Positions 53,986-64,000 of a DNA stretch of 64,000 nt are shown here, in pieces. The stretch comes from Sinobacterium caligoides (GTDB lineage: Bacteria > Pseudomonadota > Gammaproteobacteria > Pseudomonadales > Sinobacteriaceae). Location of the stretch: NCBI RefSeq assembly GCF_003752585.1, contig NZ_RKHR01000006.1:277904-341903 (forward strand), read 5' to 3'. Within the stretch, counting starts at the first letter, position 1. Each line of letters starts with the position of its first letter. The translations under genes and the position numbers were made by a program. Below the pieces are notes generated by a model. That model ran no database searches and had not been told where the DNA came from. It saw only the letters and a list, made by a program, of their open reading frames with translations.

Positions 53986-54705
53986 GTGTCTAGACCCAGC
54001 GGTCGCGAACCCAATCAGCTTCGCCCAGTAAAAATCACCCGAAACTTTACCTGCCATGCCGAGGGCTCTGTGTTGGTCGAGTTCGGTAATACCAAGGTGA
54101 TCTGTACTGCCAGTGTCGATAAAGGGGTGCCTCGTTTTATGCGTGGCGAAGGTAAGGGCTGGGTTACTGCCGAATACGGTATGCTACCTCGCTCAACCGG
54201 TAGTCGCATGGGGCGAGAGGCTGCACGTGGTAAGCAGGGAGGGCGCACCGTCGAGATACAGCGCCTGATTGGTCGCTCACTGCGTGCGGCCGTGGACATG
54301 AAGGCGCTGGGCGAGTACACCATCAATATCGACTGTGATGTTATTCAGGCTGATGGCGGCACGCGTACAGCCTCGATTACTGGTGCCTGTGTCGCCATGG
54401 TTGATGCCTTCAGCAAGATGTTGGCCGACGGCGCCATTAAGCAGAACCCGCTCAAGCAGATGATTGCATCGGTATCGGTGGGTATCTATAAAGGTATGCC
54501 GGTATTGGACTTAGATTATCCTGAAGACTCTAACGCGGAGACGGATATGAATGTGATCATGACTGAGAGTGGCGGCTTTGTCGAGGTGCAGGGAACAGCA
54601 GAGGGGGAGACCTTCAGTCGCGAAGAGCTGAACGCGATGTTGGCCTTGGCGGAGCAGGGTATTGCCGAGCTGGTGTCGTTACAGAAGCAGGCGCTGGCCG
54701 ACTGA
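53986..54705 (+). CDS. rph: Ribonuclease PH
   Basis: 239-residue phosphorolytic 3'-5' exoribonuclease that trims tRNA 3' ends. GTG 53986 gives the standard [19 protein letters not shown] opening; GAGG lies nine bases upstream. [33 protein letters not shown], the tRNA-binding [27 protein letters not shown] (in pieces) and [20 protein letters not shown] are all present. The protein is full length, unlike the frameshifted rph of E. coli K-12. A TATACT at 53938-53943 may be its -10 box. Confidence 0.96.
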   Translation: MSRPSGREPNQLRPVKITRNFTCHAEGSVLVEFGNTKVICTASVDKGVPRFMRGEGKGWVTAEYGMLPRSTGSRMGREAARGKQGGRTVEIQRLIGRSLRAAVDMKALGEYTINIDCDVIQADGGTRTASITGACVAMVDAFSKMLADGAIKQNPLKQMIASVSVGIYKGMPVLDLDYPEDSNAETDMNVIMTESGGFVEVQGTAEGETFSREELNAMLALAEQGIAELVSLQKQALAD

Positions 54706-54756
54706 TAGGCTAGTGAGCGGCGACGTGTCGTTAAATGACGGCCGCCGCCACCTCTA

Positions 54757-55530
54757 TTAGCCTGAGATGAGTTCGTAGTCGTAGTCCATGATTAACGGAG
54801 CATGGCTTGAGAACTCTTTGCTCTTATAGGCTGCACCGTATTCGACGGTCGAGCGCATGCCGTTAGAGATAACCTGTAGGTCGACGCGCCAGCCATTTTT
54901 GCCGCGCTCGCCGTTGGGCCACCAAGTGAATTCGTCGCTGTCATTATTGATGGTACGGAAAGCATCAATATAACCCAGCTCATGGTACAGATTATCCATC
55001 CACTGGCGTTCGAAGGGCAGGAAGCCGGAACAGTCTTCGTTATCTTCCGGTGACTGAAGGTCAATATCTTGGTGTGCCATCTGCCAGTTGCCGCAGATAA
55101 TAAATTCACGACGCTTGTTGCGAATCTTGTTGAGGTGGCCGGCGAGCTGATCGAAAAACACTGCCTTCTCTTCCACCGCGGTAGGCGAACCATCGGCGAC
55201 GTCGGGTGCTAGGATACAGCCGATACTGATGTTGTCGTAGTCGGCTTGAATATAGCGGGCATGCATATCGCTCTCACCGAAGCCGAGTCCGGTCATGATT
55301 GCCTTGGGGATCTGGCGGACATAGATAGCCACCCCGTTGACACCACTGGGGGAGTCGAAAAAATAGCCGTAATAGCCTTCGGGAAAGAAGACGTTGTCGG
55401 TTAGGTCGTATTCCTGGCAGCGCAGGTCTTGGATGCAGATGATGTCAGCATCTTGTTCTACCACCCACTCAAAGAAGCCGTTTTGGGTGGCTTGTTTGAT
55501 ACCATCGGCACAAAAGCTAATTATTCTCAT
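54757..55530 (-). CDS. crc: Crc-like exonuclease III-family protein (probably not a nuclease)
   Basis: 257-residue member of the ExoIII/EEP fold. Position between rph and pyrE and motifs such as GLGF, RYIQADYD, FTWWPNGE, GWRVDLQV and HAPLIMDYD match Pseudomonas Crc, the catabolite repression protein that works with Hfq, as I remember it. Nuclease residues of ExoIII are replaced. The LQE Glu is Asp (IQDLR), the GDMN pair is CGNWQ, and the DH pair before the C-terminus is SHAP with Ser in place of Asp. That agrees with Crc lacking nuclease activity. It would repress translation of catabolic mRNAs carrying AANAANAA motifs; two candidates are noted in this window. It is transcribed alone, divergent from pyrE across 277 bases. 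Confidence 0.82.
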   Translation of the reverse strand: MRIISFCADGIKQATQNGFFEWVVEQDADIICIQDLRCQEYDLTDNVFFPEGYYGYFFDSPSGVNGVAIYVRQIPKAIMTGLGFGESDMHARYIQADYDNISIGCILAPDVADGSPTAVEEKAVFFDQLAGHLNKIRNKRREFIICGNWQMAHQDIDLQSPEDNEDCSGFLPFERQWMDNLYHELGYIDAFRTINNDSDEFTWWPNGERGKNGWRVDLQVISNGMRSTVEYGAAYKSKEFSSHAPLIMDYDYELISG

Positions 55531-55807
55531 GACTTCCTCTTAGTTAAGAAGCGCGTATTCTACACTGTGTACTAGATTTGGTGGACATAATAGCGCAGTA
55601 GTTTTATAAAAAACTGATGCTTAGCATAAAATATGCGGTTGTTTAGTTCCACTTAGCTTGTAAGTAGTTGCGACACCCGCATCTCGACACGTTAAACTAT
55701 GCCCCAACAAAGGTCTTATCATTGTTAGCTTGGTTATTGTCAGCCTAGTTCAAAGATAGCCGTTTTTGCGTATTATTGAAGAAAAGACAGTCGTTTTAGA
55801 GGTTTTT

Positions 55808-56449
55808 ATGCAGCAGTACCGGAAGGATTTTATTGATTTGGCGATTCGCTACAAGGCCCTTGGCTTTGGTGAGTTCACTCTGAAGTCGGGACGCGTTAGC
55901 CCCTACTTCTTCAATGCCGGTCGTTTTGATAGTGGTGCAGGGCTGGCCATGCTTGGCCGCTGTTATGCTGAGGCGATCGCGGCGAGCGGGGTAGAATTTG
56001 ATGTCTTGTTTGGTCCCGCCTACAAGGGCATACCGCTGGGGGCGACGACGGCAGTAGCGCTTGCTGATCACCACCAGAGCGATGTGCCCTTTGCCTTTAA
56101 CCGTAAAGAGGCAAAGGACCATGGTGAGGGTGGTACGATTGTCGGTGCCGAGCTGAAGGGCAAGGTGCTAATTATTGATGATGTGATTACTGCCGGCACC
56201 GCCGTGCGTGAGGTTATTGATATTATCCGTGCAGCGGGAGCCGAGCCAGCCGGTGTTGTTATTGGCCTAAACCGTCAGGAACGCGGTAAGGCAGAGCTAT
56301 CGGCGATCCAAGAGGTAGAGCAAGACTTCGGTATTCCTGTGGTGAGTATCATTACGTTGCAGGATATCGTTGATTATCTCAACGCCGGGGTTGAGCAAGC
56401 CGATTTAATCACTCGTATTGATGATTATCGCCAGGCTTACGGTATTTAA
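55808..56449 (+). CDS. pyrE: Orotate phosphoribosyltransferase
   Basis: 213-residue enzyme of pyrimidine synthesis, exactly the E. coli length. It converts orotate and PRPP to [21 protein letters not shown], the loop [13 protein letters not shown] and the PRPP-binding motif [16 protein letters not shown] are present. ATG 55808 has SD AGAGG; the frame is open 14 codons upstream without similarity. I see no attenuator-like terminator in the leader. The next gene starts 54 bases downstream. Confidence 0.96.
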   Translation: MQQYRKDFIDLAIRYKALGFGEFTLKSGRVSPYFFNAGRFDSGAGLAMLGRCYAEAIAASGVEFDVLFGPAYKGIPLGATTAVALADHHQSDVPFAFNRKEAKDHGEGGTIVGAELKGKVLIIDDVITAGTAVREVIDIIRAAGAEPAGVVIGLNRQERGKAELSAIQEVEQDFGIPVVSIITLQDIVDYLNAGVEQADLITRIDDYRQAYGI

Positions 56450-56503
56450 AGGCACCCTGACTTTGTGCCATGTCGTTGTATTTGCTCGAATGAGGAGGTT
56501 GCT

Positions 56504-57124
56504 GTGGCGAGCAGGAATAATGCTGTTTTAGTCGTTGCGTTGCTACTAGTGAGTGTCGCCGCGCAGGCGGACTATTATCGTTATATTACCGATGAGGGGC
56601 AGACCGTGGTGGTTGGTCAGCTCAATAGTGAGGCTATTCGCCTAGGCTATGAGCAGCTCAGTGACAAGGGACAGGTCATCAAGGTTGTTGAGCGTAGTAA
56701 GAGCAATGAAGAGAAGGCGCGGCTGCGTGCTGAGCAGTTGCGTGCTGAGCAGCAGCAGGCCTGGGATAAATCGCTACTGCTGAAGTACTCGACAGTGGAA
56801 GATATTGAGGCGTCTGCCGTGCGTGCGCTCAGAGAGATTGATGTTCGCCTGGGGATATTGCGCAGTAATCGCTCGGTGCTGAAAACGCAGCTTAATAGTG
56901 AGCAGGCGAAGGCGGCCGATATTGAGCGTCGTAGTCAGCAAGTTCCTGAGGATTTACAGTTAAGGATTAAAAACTTAGCTATAGAGCTCGACACTACCAA
57001 GGAGACGATCGCGCGCCACCAGAGGGAGAAGCTCGAGCTACAGAGCTCCTATAAGCGAGACGCGGTACGCTTTGCTGAGCTGAAGTCTATAACTGAGCTG
57101 CGAAATACCTACCACCAGAATTAG
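56504..57124 (+). CDS. DUF4124-like exported protein with coiled coil
   Basis: 206-residue hypothetical protein. GTG 56504 has a strong SD GAGGAGG. A signal peptide (RNNAVLVVALLLVSVAAQA) is followed by a short DUF4124-like segment (DYYRYITDEGQTVVVGQL) and then a long charged helix (about 60-200) likely to form a coiled coil. DUF4124 proteins are periplasmic and of unknown function. It is 54 bases after pyrE in the same direction and may be co-transcribed. An inverted repeat CTAACAGC (57131-57138) / GCTGTTAG (57153-57160) lies at its end and spans the convergent slmA stop. Confidence 0.72.
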   Translation: MASRNNAVLVVALLLVSVAAQADYYRYITDEGQTVVVGQLNSEAIRLGYEQLSDKGQVIKVVERSKSNEEKARLRAEQLRAEQQQAWDKSLLLKYSTVEDIEASAVRALREIDVRLGILRSNRSVLKTQLNSEQAKAADIERRSQQVPEDLQLRIKNLAIELDTTKETIARHQREKLELQSSYKRDAVRFAELKSITELRNTYHQN

Positions 57125-57146
57125 TGTTGTCTAACAGCTGCGGTAC

Positions 57147-57758
57147 TTAGCGGCTGTTAGCGGCGGTGTTCTTGAAGAAGCCTTGCATCAGCAGTGGCCA
57201 CTGCTCCTGCCAGAACTCGGTGGGCTTTTTACTGAAGTTACTGCGTACGTATTGATTAATGCGACCGTCGACGACGGCAATCAGTAGATTGGCTGCGACA
57301 CTGACGGTGACCGTCGGGCGTAGGCCTTCGCGCAGTTCTGCTTCACGTAAAATCTGCTTGAGTTGTGTCTCTAAGCGCTCGAAGAACTGGGTGACACGAG
57401 CGTGTAGTTTATCACTTTCTCCGGTGAGCGCATCGCCGGTGAGAATTCTAGTGATGCCGGGGTTTCTCTCAGTGAAGGCGAGTAGTAAAGAGAGGATGGC
57501 CTCGCAGCGGCTCTCTGCCGTAGCATACTCATCTCGAATGATTGAAACGCGGGTAAAAATAGTTTCCTCAATAAACTCGATCAACCCCTCGAACATTTTG
57601 CTCTTGCTGGGGAAGTGACGATAAAGTGCCGCCTCGGATACGCCCACCTGCTTGGCTAGTGCCGCGGTGGTGATTCTCGCGCCCGGGCTGGCCTCCAGCA
57701 TGTGCGCAAGTGCCTCAAGGATTTGCTGTCGTCGTGAAATTTTTTGTGTCTGTGTCAT
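57147..57758 (-). CDS. slmA: Nucleoid occlusion factor SlmA
   Basis: 203-residue TetR-fold protein that binds SlmA sites on the chromosome and blocks FtsZ assembly over the nucleoid. The N-terminal helix-turn-helix with RITTAALAKQVGVSEAALYRHFPSKSKMFEGLI (quoted in parts) and the C-terminal ANLLIAVVDGRINQYVRSNFSKKPT are characteristic. Position in the pyrE-coaBC region is that of slmA in gammaproteobacteria. Its 3' end is convergent with the DUF4124 gene, 22 bases apart. Confidence 0.95.
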   Translation of the reverse strand: MTQTQKISRRQQILEALAHMLEASPGARITTAALAKQVGVSEAALYRHFPSKSKMFEGLIEFIEETIFTRVSIIRDEYATAESRCEAILSLLLAFTERNPGITRILTGDALTGESDKLHARVTQFFERLETQLKQILREAELREGLRPTVTVSVAANLLIAVVDGRINQYVRSNFSKKPTEFWQEQWPLLMQGFFKNTAANSR

Positions 57759-57857
57759 TTTATCGTCGCTTTACCTAGCCCAGCAGGCTTTCGATTTTTC
57801 TCAACAGGCGCCGTGCGACTGCATGGCGCATACATCGTTGTCTTACTTCGGCGCTGT

Positions 57858-61218
<3,361 letters not shown>

Positions 61219-61289
61219 TATCGTGTCCTAGCTTTTGTTATTGTGTTGAATATAAAAAGGGGAGGCGAAGCCAGCTCCCTAGATAGAGG

Positions 61290-62486
61290 TTAATGTACTT
61301 TGGTTGCAATCTTGGCAATGAGTAGGCGACCGAGTTGCTGTTTTGAGGTTTGGGCTATCGCCTCGCTGTCGCCGCACTTACTGAAGATGGTAACGGCGTT
61401 GTCGTTGCTGTTAAAGCCAATGTCGCTGTTGGCGACGTCGTTAGCAATAATCATATCAAGTTTTTTACGTTGCATCTTATCGCGTGCGTAGCGCTCGACA
61501 TCTTGGGTTTCGGCGGCAAAGCCAACGGTAAAAGGACTATCGTCGCGGGCGGCGACGGTGCTTACGATATCGACATTTTTGATCAGTGTTATATTTAGTG
61601 TGTCGGTGGTTTTTTTAATTTTTTGTTCGGCGCTGCTGACGGGACGATAATCGGCGACCGCAGCAGTGGCGATGAATATATCACAGTCATCAATGAGTGA
61701 CAGGGTTGCTGCGCACATCTCGCTGGCGCTAGTAACGTCGATCCTGTGCACGCTGTCGGGGGTGCTCAGGTGGACAGGACCTGCAATAACCGTCGTAATA
61801 GCACCGGCCTCGGCTGCGGCTGCGGCGATGGAGAAGCCCATTTTGCCTGAGCTATGATTACTGATATAGCGTACCGGATCGAGAGCTTCTCGGGTTGGCC
61901 CTGCGGTAATCACCACGCGTAGGCCGTCGAGGCTGCGGCTCTGAAACTGTGCGGCGACGCTGGTGGCAATTTCCTCCGCTTCTAGCATGCGCCCTGGCCC
62001 CGTATCGCCGCAGGCCTGCTCACCTTGATTGGGACCGATTAGTTGCATACCGCGAGAGCGTAGTTGCTGACAGTTATGTTGCGTAGCAGGGTCTCGCCAC
62101 ATTGCCTGATTCATCGCGGGGGCAATGATAATTGGGGCGCTAGAGGCCAGCACAACCGTACTGAGCAGTGTTCCTGCAGAGCCAAGGCTAAGCTGCGACA
62201 ATAGGTCAGCAGTCGCTGGGGCGATCACAATACAGTCGGCCCAGCGTGCCAGTTCAATATGCCCCATAGCGGCCTCCGCCTCGGGATCGAGCAGGCTGTG
62301 ATGCACAGGGTTACCTGATAACGCCTGGAGTGTGAGTGGGGTGATGAACTCCATTGCGGCAGCGGTCATGATCACCTGAACATTGGCGCCAGCCTTTTTA
62401 AACAGGCGGATAAGCTCTGCGGATTTATAAGCAGCGATGCCGCCGCTGACGCCGACTAAAATGTTTTTGTTGGTAAGTTGTTTCAT
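61290..62486 (-). CDS. coaBC: Bifunctional phosphopantothenoylcysteine decarboxylase/synthase
   Basis: 398-residue enzyme of coenzyme A synthesis. The N-terminal flavin decarboxylase (CoaC) has VGVSGGIAAYKSAEL, PATADLLSQLSLG, IAPAMNQAMW and ACGDTGPGRM with the active-site Cys. The C-terminal CTP-dependent synthase (CoaB) has VVITAGPTREALDPVRYISNHSSGKMG (in two pieces). It is followed after 71 bases by algC. The usual intervening gene dut is not there. Confidence 0.96.
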   Translation of the reverse strand: MKQLTNKNILVGVSGGIAAYKSAELIRLFKKAGANVQVIMTAAAMEFITPLTLQALSGNPVHHSLLDPEAEAAMGHIELARWADCIVIAPATADLLSQLSLGSAGTLLSTVVLASSAPIIIAPAMNQAMWRDPATQHNCQQLRSRGMQLIGPNQGEQACGDTGPGRMLEAEEIATSVAAQFQSRSLDGLRVVITAGPTREALDPVRYISNHSSGKMGFSIAAAAAEAGAITTVIAGPVHLSTPDSVHRIDVTSASEMCAATLSLIDDCDIFIATAAVADYRPVSSAEQKIKKTTDTLNITLIKNVDIVSTVAARDDSPFTVGFAAETQDVERYARDKMQRKKLDMIIANDVANSDIGFNSNDNAVTIFSKCGDSEAIAQTSKQQLGRLLIAKIATKVH

Positions 62487-62588
62487 GACACCTACTGACT
62501 ACACTGGAATGTTATGGCTAAGATACCATTGGCTGATGCTTATTCGAAATGACTTTATCCATCATAATCAACAAGGAGGTTGATTAAC

Positions 62589-63263
62589 ATGGCGATTGTG
62601 AATTGGACTGCGGCACAGCGACCACGAGAAAAGCTATTATTTGGAGGCGCGGCATCGTTGAGCGATGCGGAGCTTCTGGCGATACTCTTGCGTACCGGTG
62701 TGGCGGGGTGTTCGGCAGTAGAGTTGGCGCAGTTGATGTTGCGTCGTTTTGGTGGTTTGAGGGCTGTGCTGAGGGCGGACCAGCAGGCGTGCTGCCAGAT
62801 AAAAGGTGTTTCAGAAGCAAAGTTTGTTCAAATTCAGGTGGTTACGGAGCTCTCGAAGCGAGCGATGGCGGAGGCCATGTGTACGGAGGGGGTATTGAGC
62901 AGTTCGTATGCAACGAAAGAGTACTTACGTTTGTATCTGCGTGAGACCGAGTACGAGGTCTTTGTTGTGATGTTTTTAACGAATGCACATGCAGTAATTG
63001 CCACAGAGGAGATGTTTCAAGGTACAATCGACGGCGCCAGTGTATATCCCAGAGAAGTGGTCAAGCGTGGCCTTCATCACAACGCCGCGGCTATCATTTG
63101 TGCACACAATCACCCTTCGGGCACGCCCGAGCCCAGTGAGGCTGATATTCGCATTACTCTGCGACTAAAATCTGCCCTAGACCTGGTTGGGATTAGTGTG
63201 TTAGATCATATGGTTGTAGGGGATATGGAGGTAGTTTCGCTGGCGGAAAGGGGCGTGATTTAG
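62589..63263 (+). CDS. radC: RadC family JAB/MPN protein
   Basis: 224-residue RadC protein. The N-terminal helix-hairpin-helix-like region has REKLLFGGAASLSDAELLAILLRTG (quoted as REKLLFGG and SDAELLAILLRTG). The C-terminal metalloprotease-like JAMM motif reads EVVKRGLHHNAAAIICAHNH then PSGTPEPSEAD. Its role is unsettled; an early link to DNA repair was later withdrawn. ATG 62589 has SD AGGAGG nine bases upstream. Divergent from coaBC, and upstream of rpmB as in E. coli. Confidence 0.94.
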   Translation: MAIVNWTAAQRPREKLLFGGAASLSDAELLAILLRTGVAGCSAVELAQLMLRRFGGLRAVLRADQQACCQIKGVSEAKFVQIQVVTELSKRAMAEAMCTEGVLSSSYATKEYLRLYLRETEYEVFVVMFLTNAHAVIATEEMFQGTIDGASVYPREVVKRGLHHNAAAIICAHNHPSGTPEPSEADIRITLRLKSALDLVGISVLDHMVVGDMEVVSLAERGVI

Positions 63264-63307
63264 GGGCTTTGTGAGCGAAATAAAGAGGGCGAAATAGTGT
63301 CAAAAAG

Positions 63308-63336
63308 TTGCTATTGATTTTTTGTTCTGGTATAAA
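63308..63336 (+). promoter_or_regulatory. Sigma-70-type promoter of rpmB-rpmG
   Basis: -35 TTGCTA (63308-63313), a 17-base spacer and -10 TATAAA (63331-63336), followed by a GC-rich discriminator (GCGCCCC) as expected of ppGpp-sensitive ribosomal promoters. The transcript would have a leader of about 115 bases. Confidence 0.65.
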
Positions 63337-63456
63337 GCGCCCCTCTTGTGCGGTCTGGTACAGGCAACGTGTGTTTCACGTTTGAGTATGCCGACCCTAA
63401 ATCGAGTCTAGGTTTATTTAATTTATGGTGCCCAATTTGGGCGTGAGGCGATCTCA

Positions 63457-63693
63457 ATGTCTAAAGTCTGTCAGGTTACTGGTAAGCGTCCAGTAACGGG
63501 AAATAACGTTTCCCACGCAAAGAACCGTACCAAGCGTCGTTTTTTGCCAAATCTTCAATCTCACCGTTTTTGGGTTGAGTCTGAAAATCGTTTTGTTAAG
63601 CTGCGTATCTCTACTAAGGGTATGCGTGTTGTTGATAAGAAGGGTATCGATGTAGTTCTAGCTGAACTCCGTGCTCGTGGCGAAAAAGTTTAA
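63457..63693 (+). CDS. rpmB: 50S ribosomal protein L28
   Basis: 78-residue large-subunit protein, the standard length. [20 protein letters not shown] opens it, followed by [19 protein letters not shown] and the end [15 protein letters not shown] short inverted repeat GCCCAA/TTGGGC (63430-63442) lies just upstream of the SD. rpmG follows by 11 bases. Confidence 0.97.
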   Translation: MSKVCQVTGKRPVTGNNVSHAKNRTKRRFLPNLQSHRFWVESENRFVKLRISTKGMRVVDKKGIDVVLAELRARGEKV

Positions 63694-63704
63694 GGAATTT
63701 AATC

Positions 63705-63875
63705 ATGGCTGCAAAAGGTGCACGTGAGAAGATCAAGCTGGTATCAAGTGCTGGTACAGGTCACTTCTACACTACAGATAAGAACAAGCGTAACACTCCA
63801 GATAAGATGGTATTCAAGAAATACGATCCTGTAGTGCGTAAGCATGTTGAGTACAAAGAAGCTAAGATCAAGTAA
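63705..63875 (+). CDS. rpmG: 50S ribosomal protein L33
   Basis: 56-residue large-subunit protein. It reads [20 protein letters not shown] at the start and [21 protein letters not shown] (here [17 protein letters not shown]) at the end, both characteristic of L33. No zinc-binding Cys pairs are present, so it is the zinc-free form. SD AAGGA lies nine bases before the ATG, and the start is 11 bases after the rpmB stop. Confidence 0.96.
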   Translation: MAAKGAREKIKLVSSAGTGHFYTTDKNKRNTPDKMVFKKYDPVVRKHVEYKEAKIK

Positions 63876-63906
63876 TAGCTTCCCCCGCTGGCTCTTGCCA
63901 GTATAG

Positions 63907-63936
63907 AAAAGGCCGCCATCGAGCGGCCTTTTTTTT
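63907..63936 (+). terminator. Intrinsic terminator of rpmB-rpmG
   Basis: AAAAGGCCGC (63907-63916) pairs perfectly with GCGGCCTTTT (63923-63932), with loop CATCGA and a T8 run (63929-63936). Textbook terminator; the remaining bases to 64000 show no feature. Confidence 0.93.
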
Positions 63937-64000
63937 GCCTGCGTTTTGTCGTTGAGGATTTGTGGTCTGCCTTTTGTAAGTATGTTTACGTGTTTTTTGT

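Noticed and set aside
55531..55807. pyrE attenuator
   Set aside because: No terminator-like stem with a T-run precedes pyrE in this leader.

Overview
The window reads as chromosomal DNA from a gammaproteobacterium of moderate GC content. It contains no rRNA, no tRNA I can see, no insertion sequence and no CRISPR array. The gene order radC / coaBC / algC / argB / pyrE / crc / rph / yicC / gmk / rpoZ / spoT / ridA / recG / hup / rubredoxin reductase / ubiC / ubiA matches the Pseudomonas-type arrangement as I remember it. slmA and several marine-type accessory genes point to a relative in the Cellvibrionales/Pseudomonadales neighbourhood. I cannot name the species.

Layout. 1-4134: the 3' end of glmS, then a BaeS/BaeR-like envelope stress pair and a Spy-like periplasmic chaperone, closed by a terminator. 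4274-11995: mixed metabolic genes (F420-type LLM oxidoreductase, aldehyde dehydrogenase, DUF2889, a methyltransferase), a WbpM/PglF-type sugar-nucleotide dehydratase and a Bax-like glucosaminidase. 12013-20778: an oxidative accessory block with a cytochrome P450, a tandem-DUF302 membrane protein, a Rieske oxygenase, an SDR, a TetR regulator, a nitroreductase, a MATE exporter and a KAS III-like synthase. 20917-24314: an orphan REC-Hpt protein, a HexR-type regulator and an AT-rich, degenerate large serine recombinase. 24488-35204: uvrD, a TakP-like TRAP system, and housekeeping enzymes (yciA, yaaA, DUF938, an HIBYL-CoA hydrolase-like protein, sthA).

35389-41624 is the most distinctive region. 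A NIT-domain hybrid histidine kinase precedes a tight operon encoding a response-regulator/PP2C phosphatase, a STAS anti-anti-sigma protein, a sugar nucleotidyltransferase and an anti-sigma-type serine kinase. That is a complete partner-switching module with a sugar-nucleotide enzyme embedded in it and no sigma factor beside it. 41675-64000 is core genome: ubiquinone synthesis, a rubredoxin-rubredoxin reductase fusion, hup, recG, the stringent-response operon, rph, Crc, pyrE, slmA, argB, a membrane-anchored AlgC, coaBC (with dut missing from its usual place), radC, rpmB and rpmG.

Common threads are envelope and polysaccharide biology (GlmS, BaeSR/Spy, WbpM-like, AlgC, nucleotidyltransferase, partner switch) and carbon-source control (HexR-like, Crc). 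AAN-repeat motifs of the Hfq/Crc type lie just upstream of two catabolic or transport genes. All family names come from reading the translations; no database search was run.
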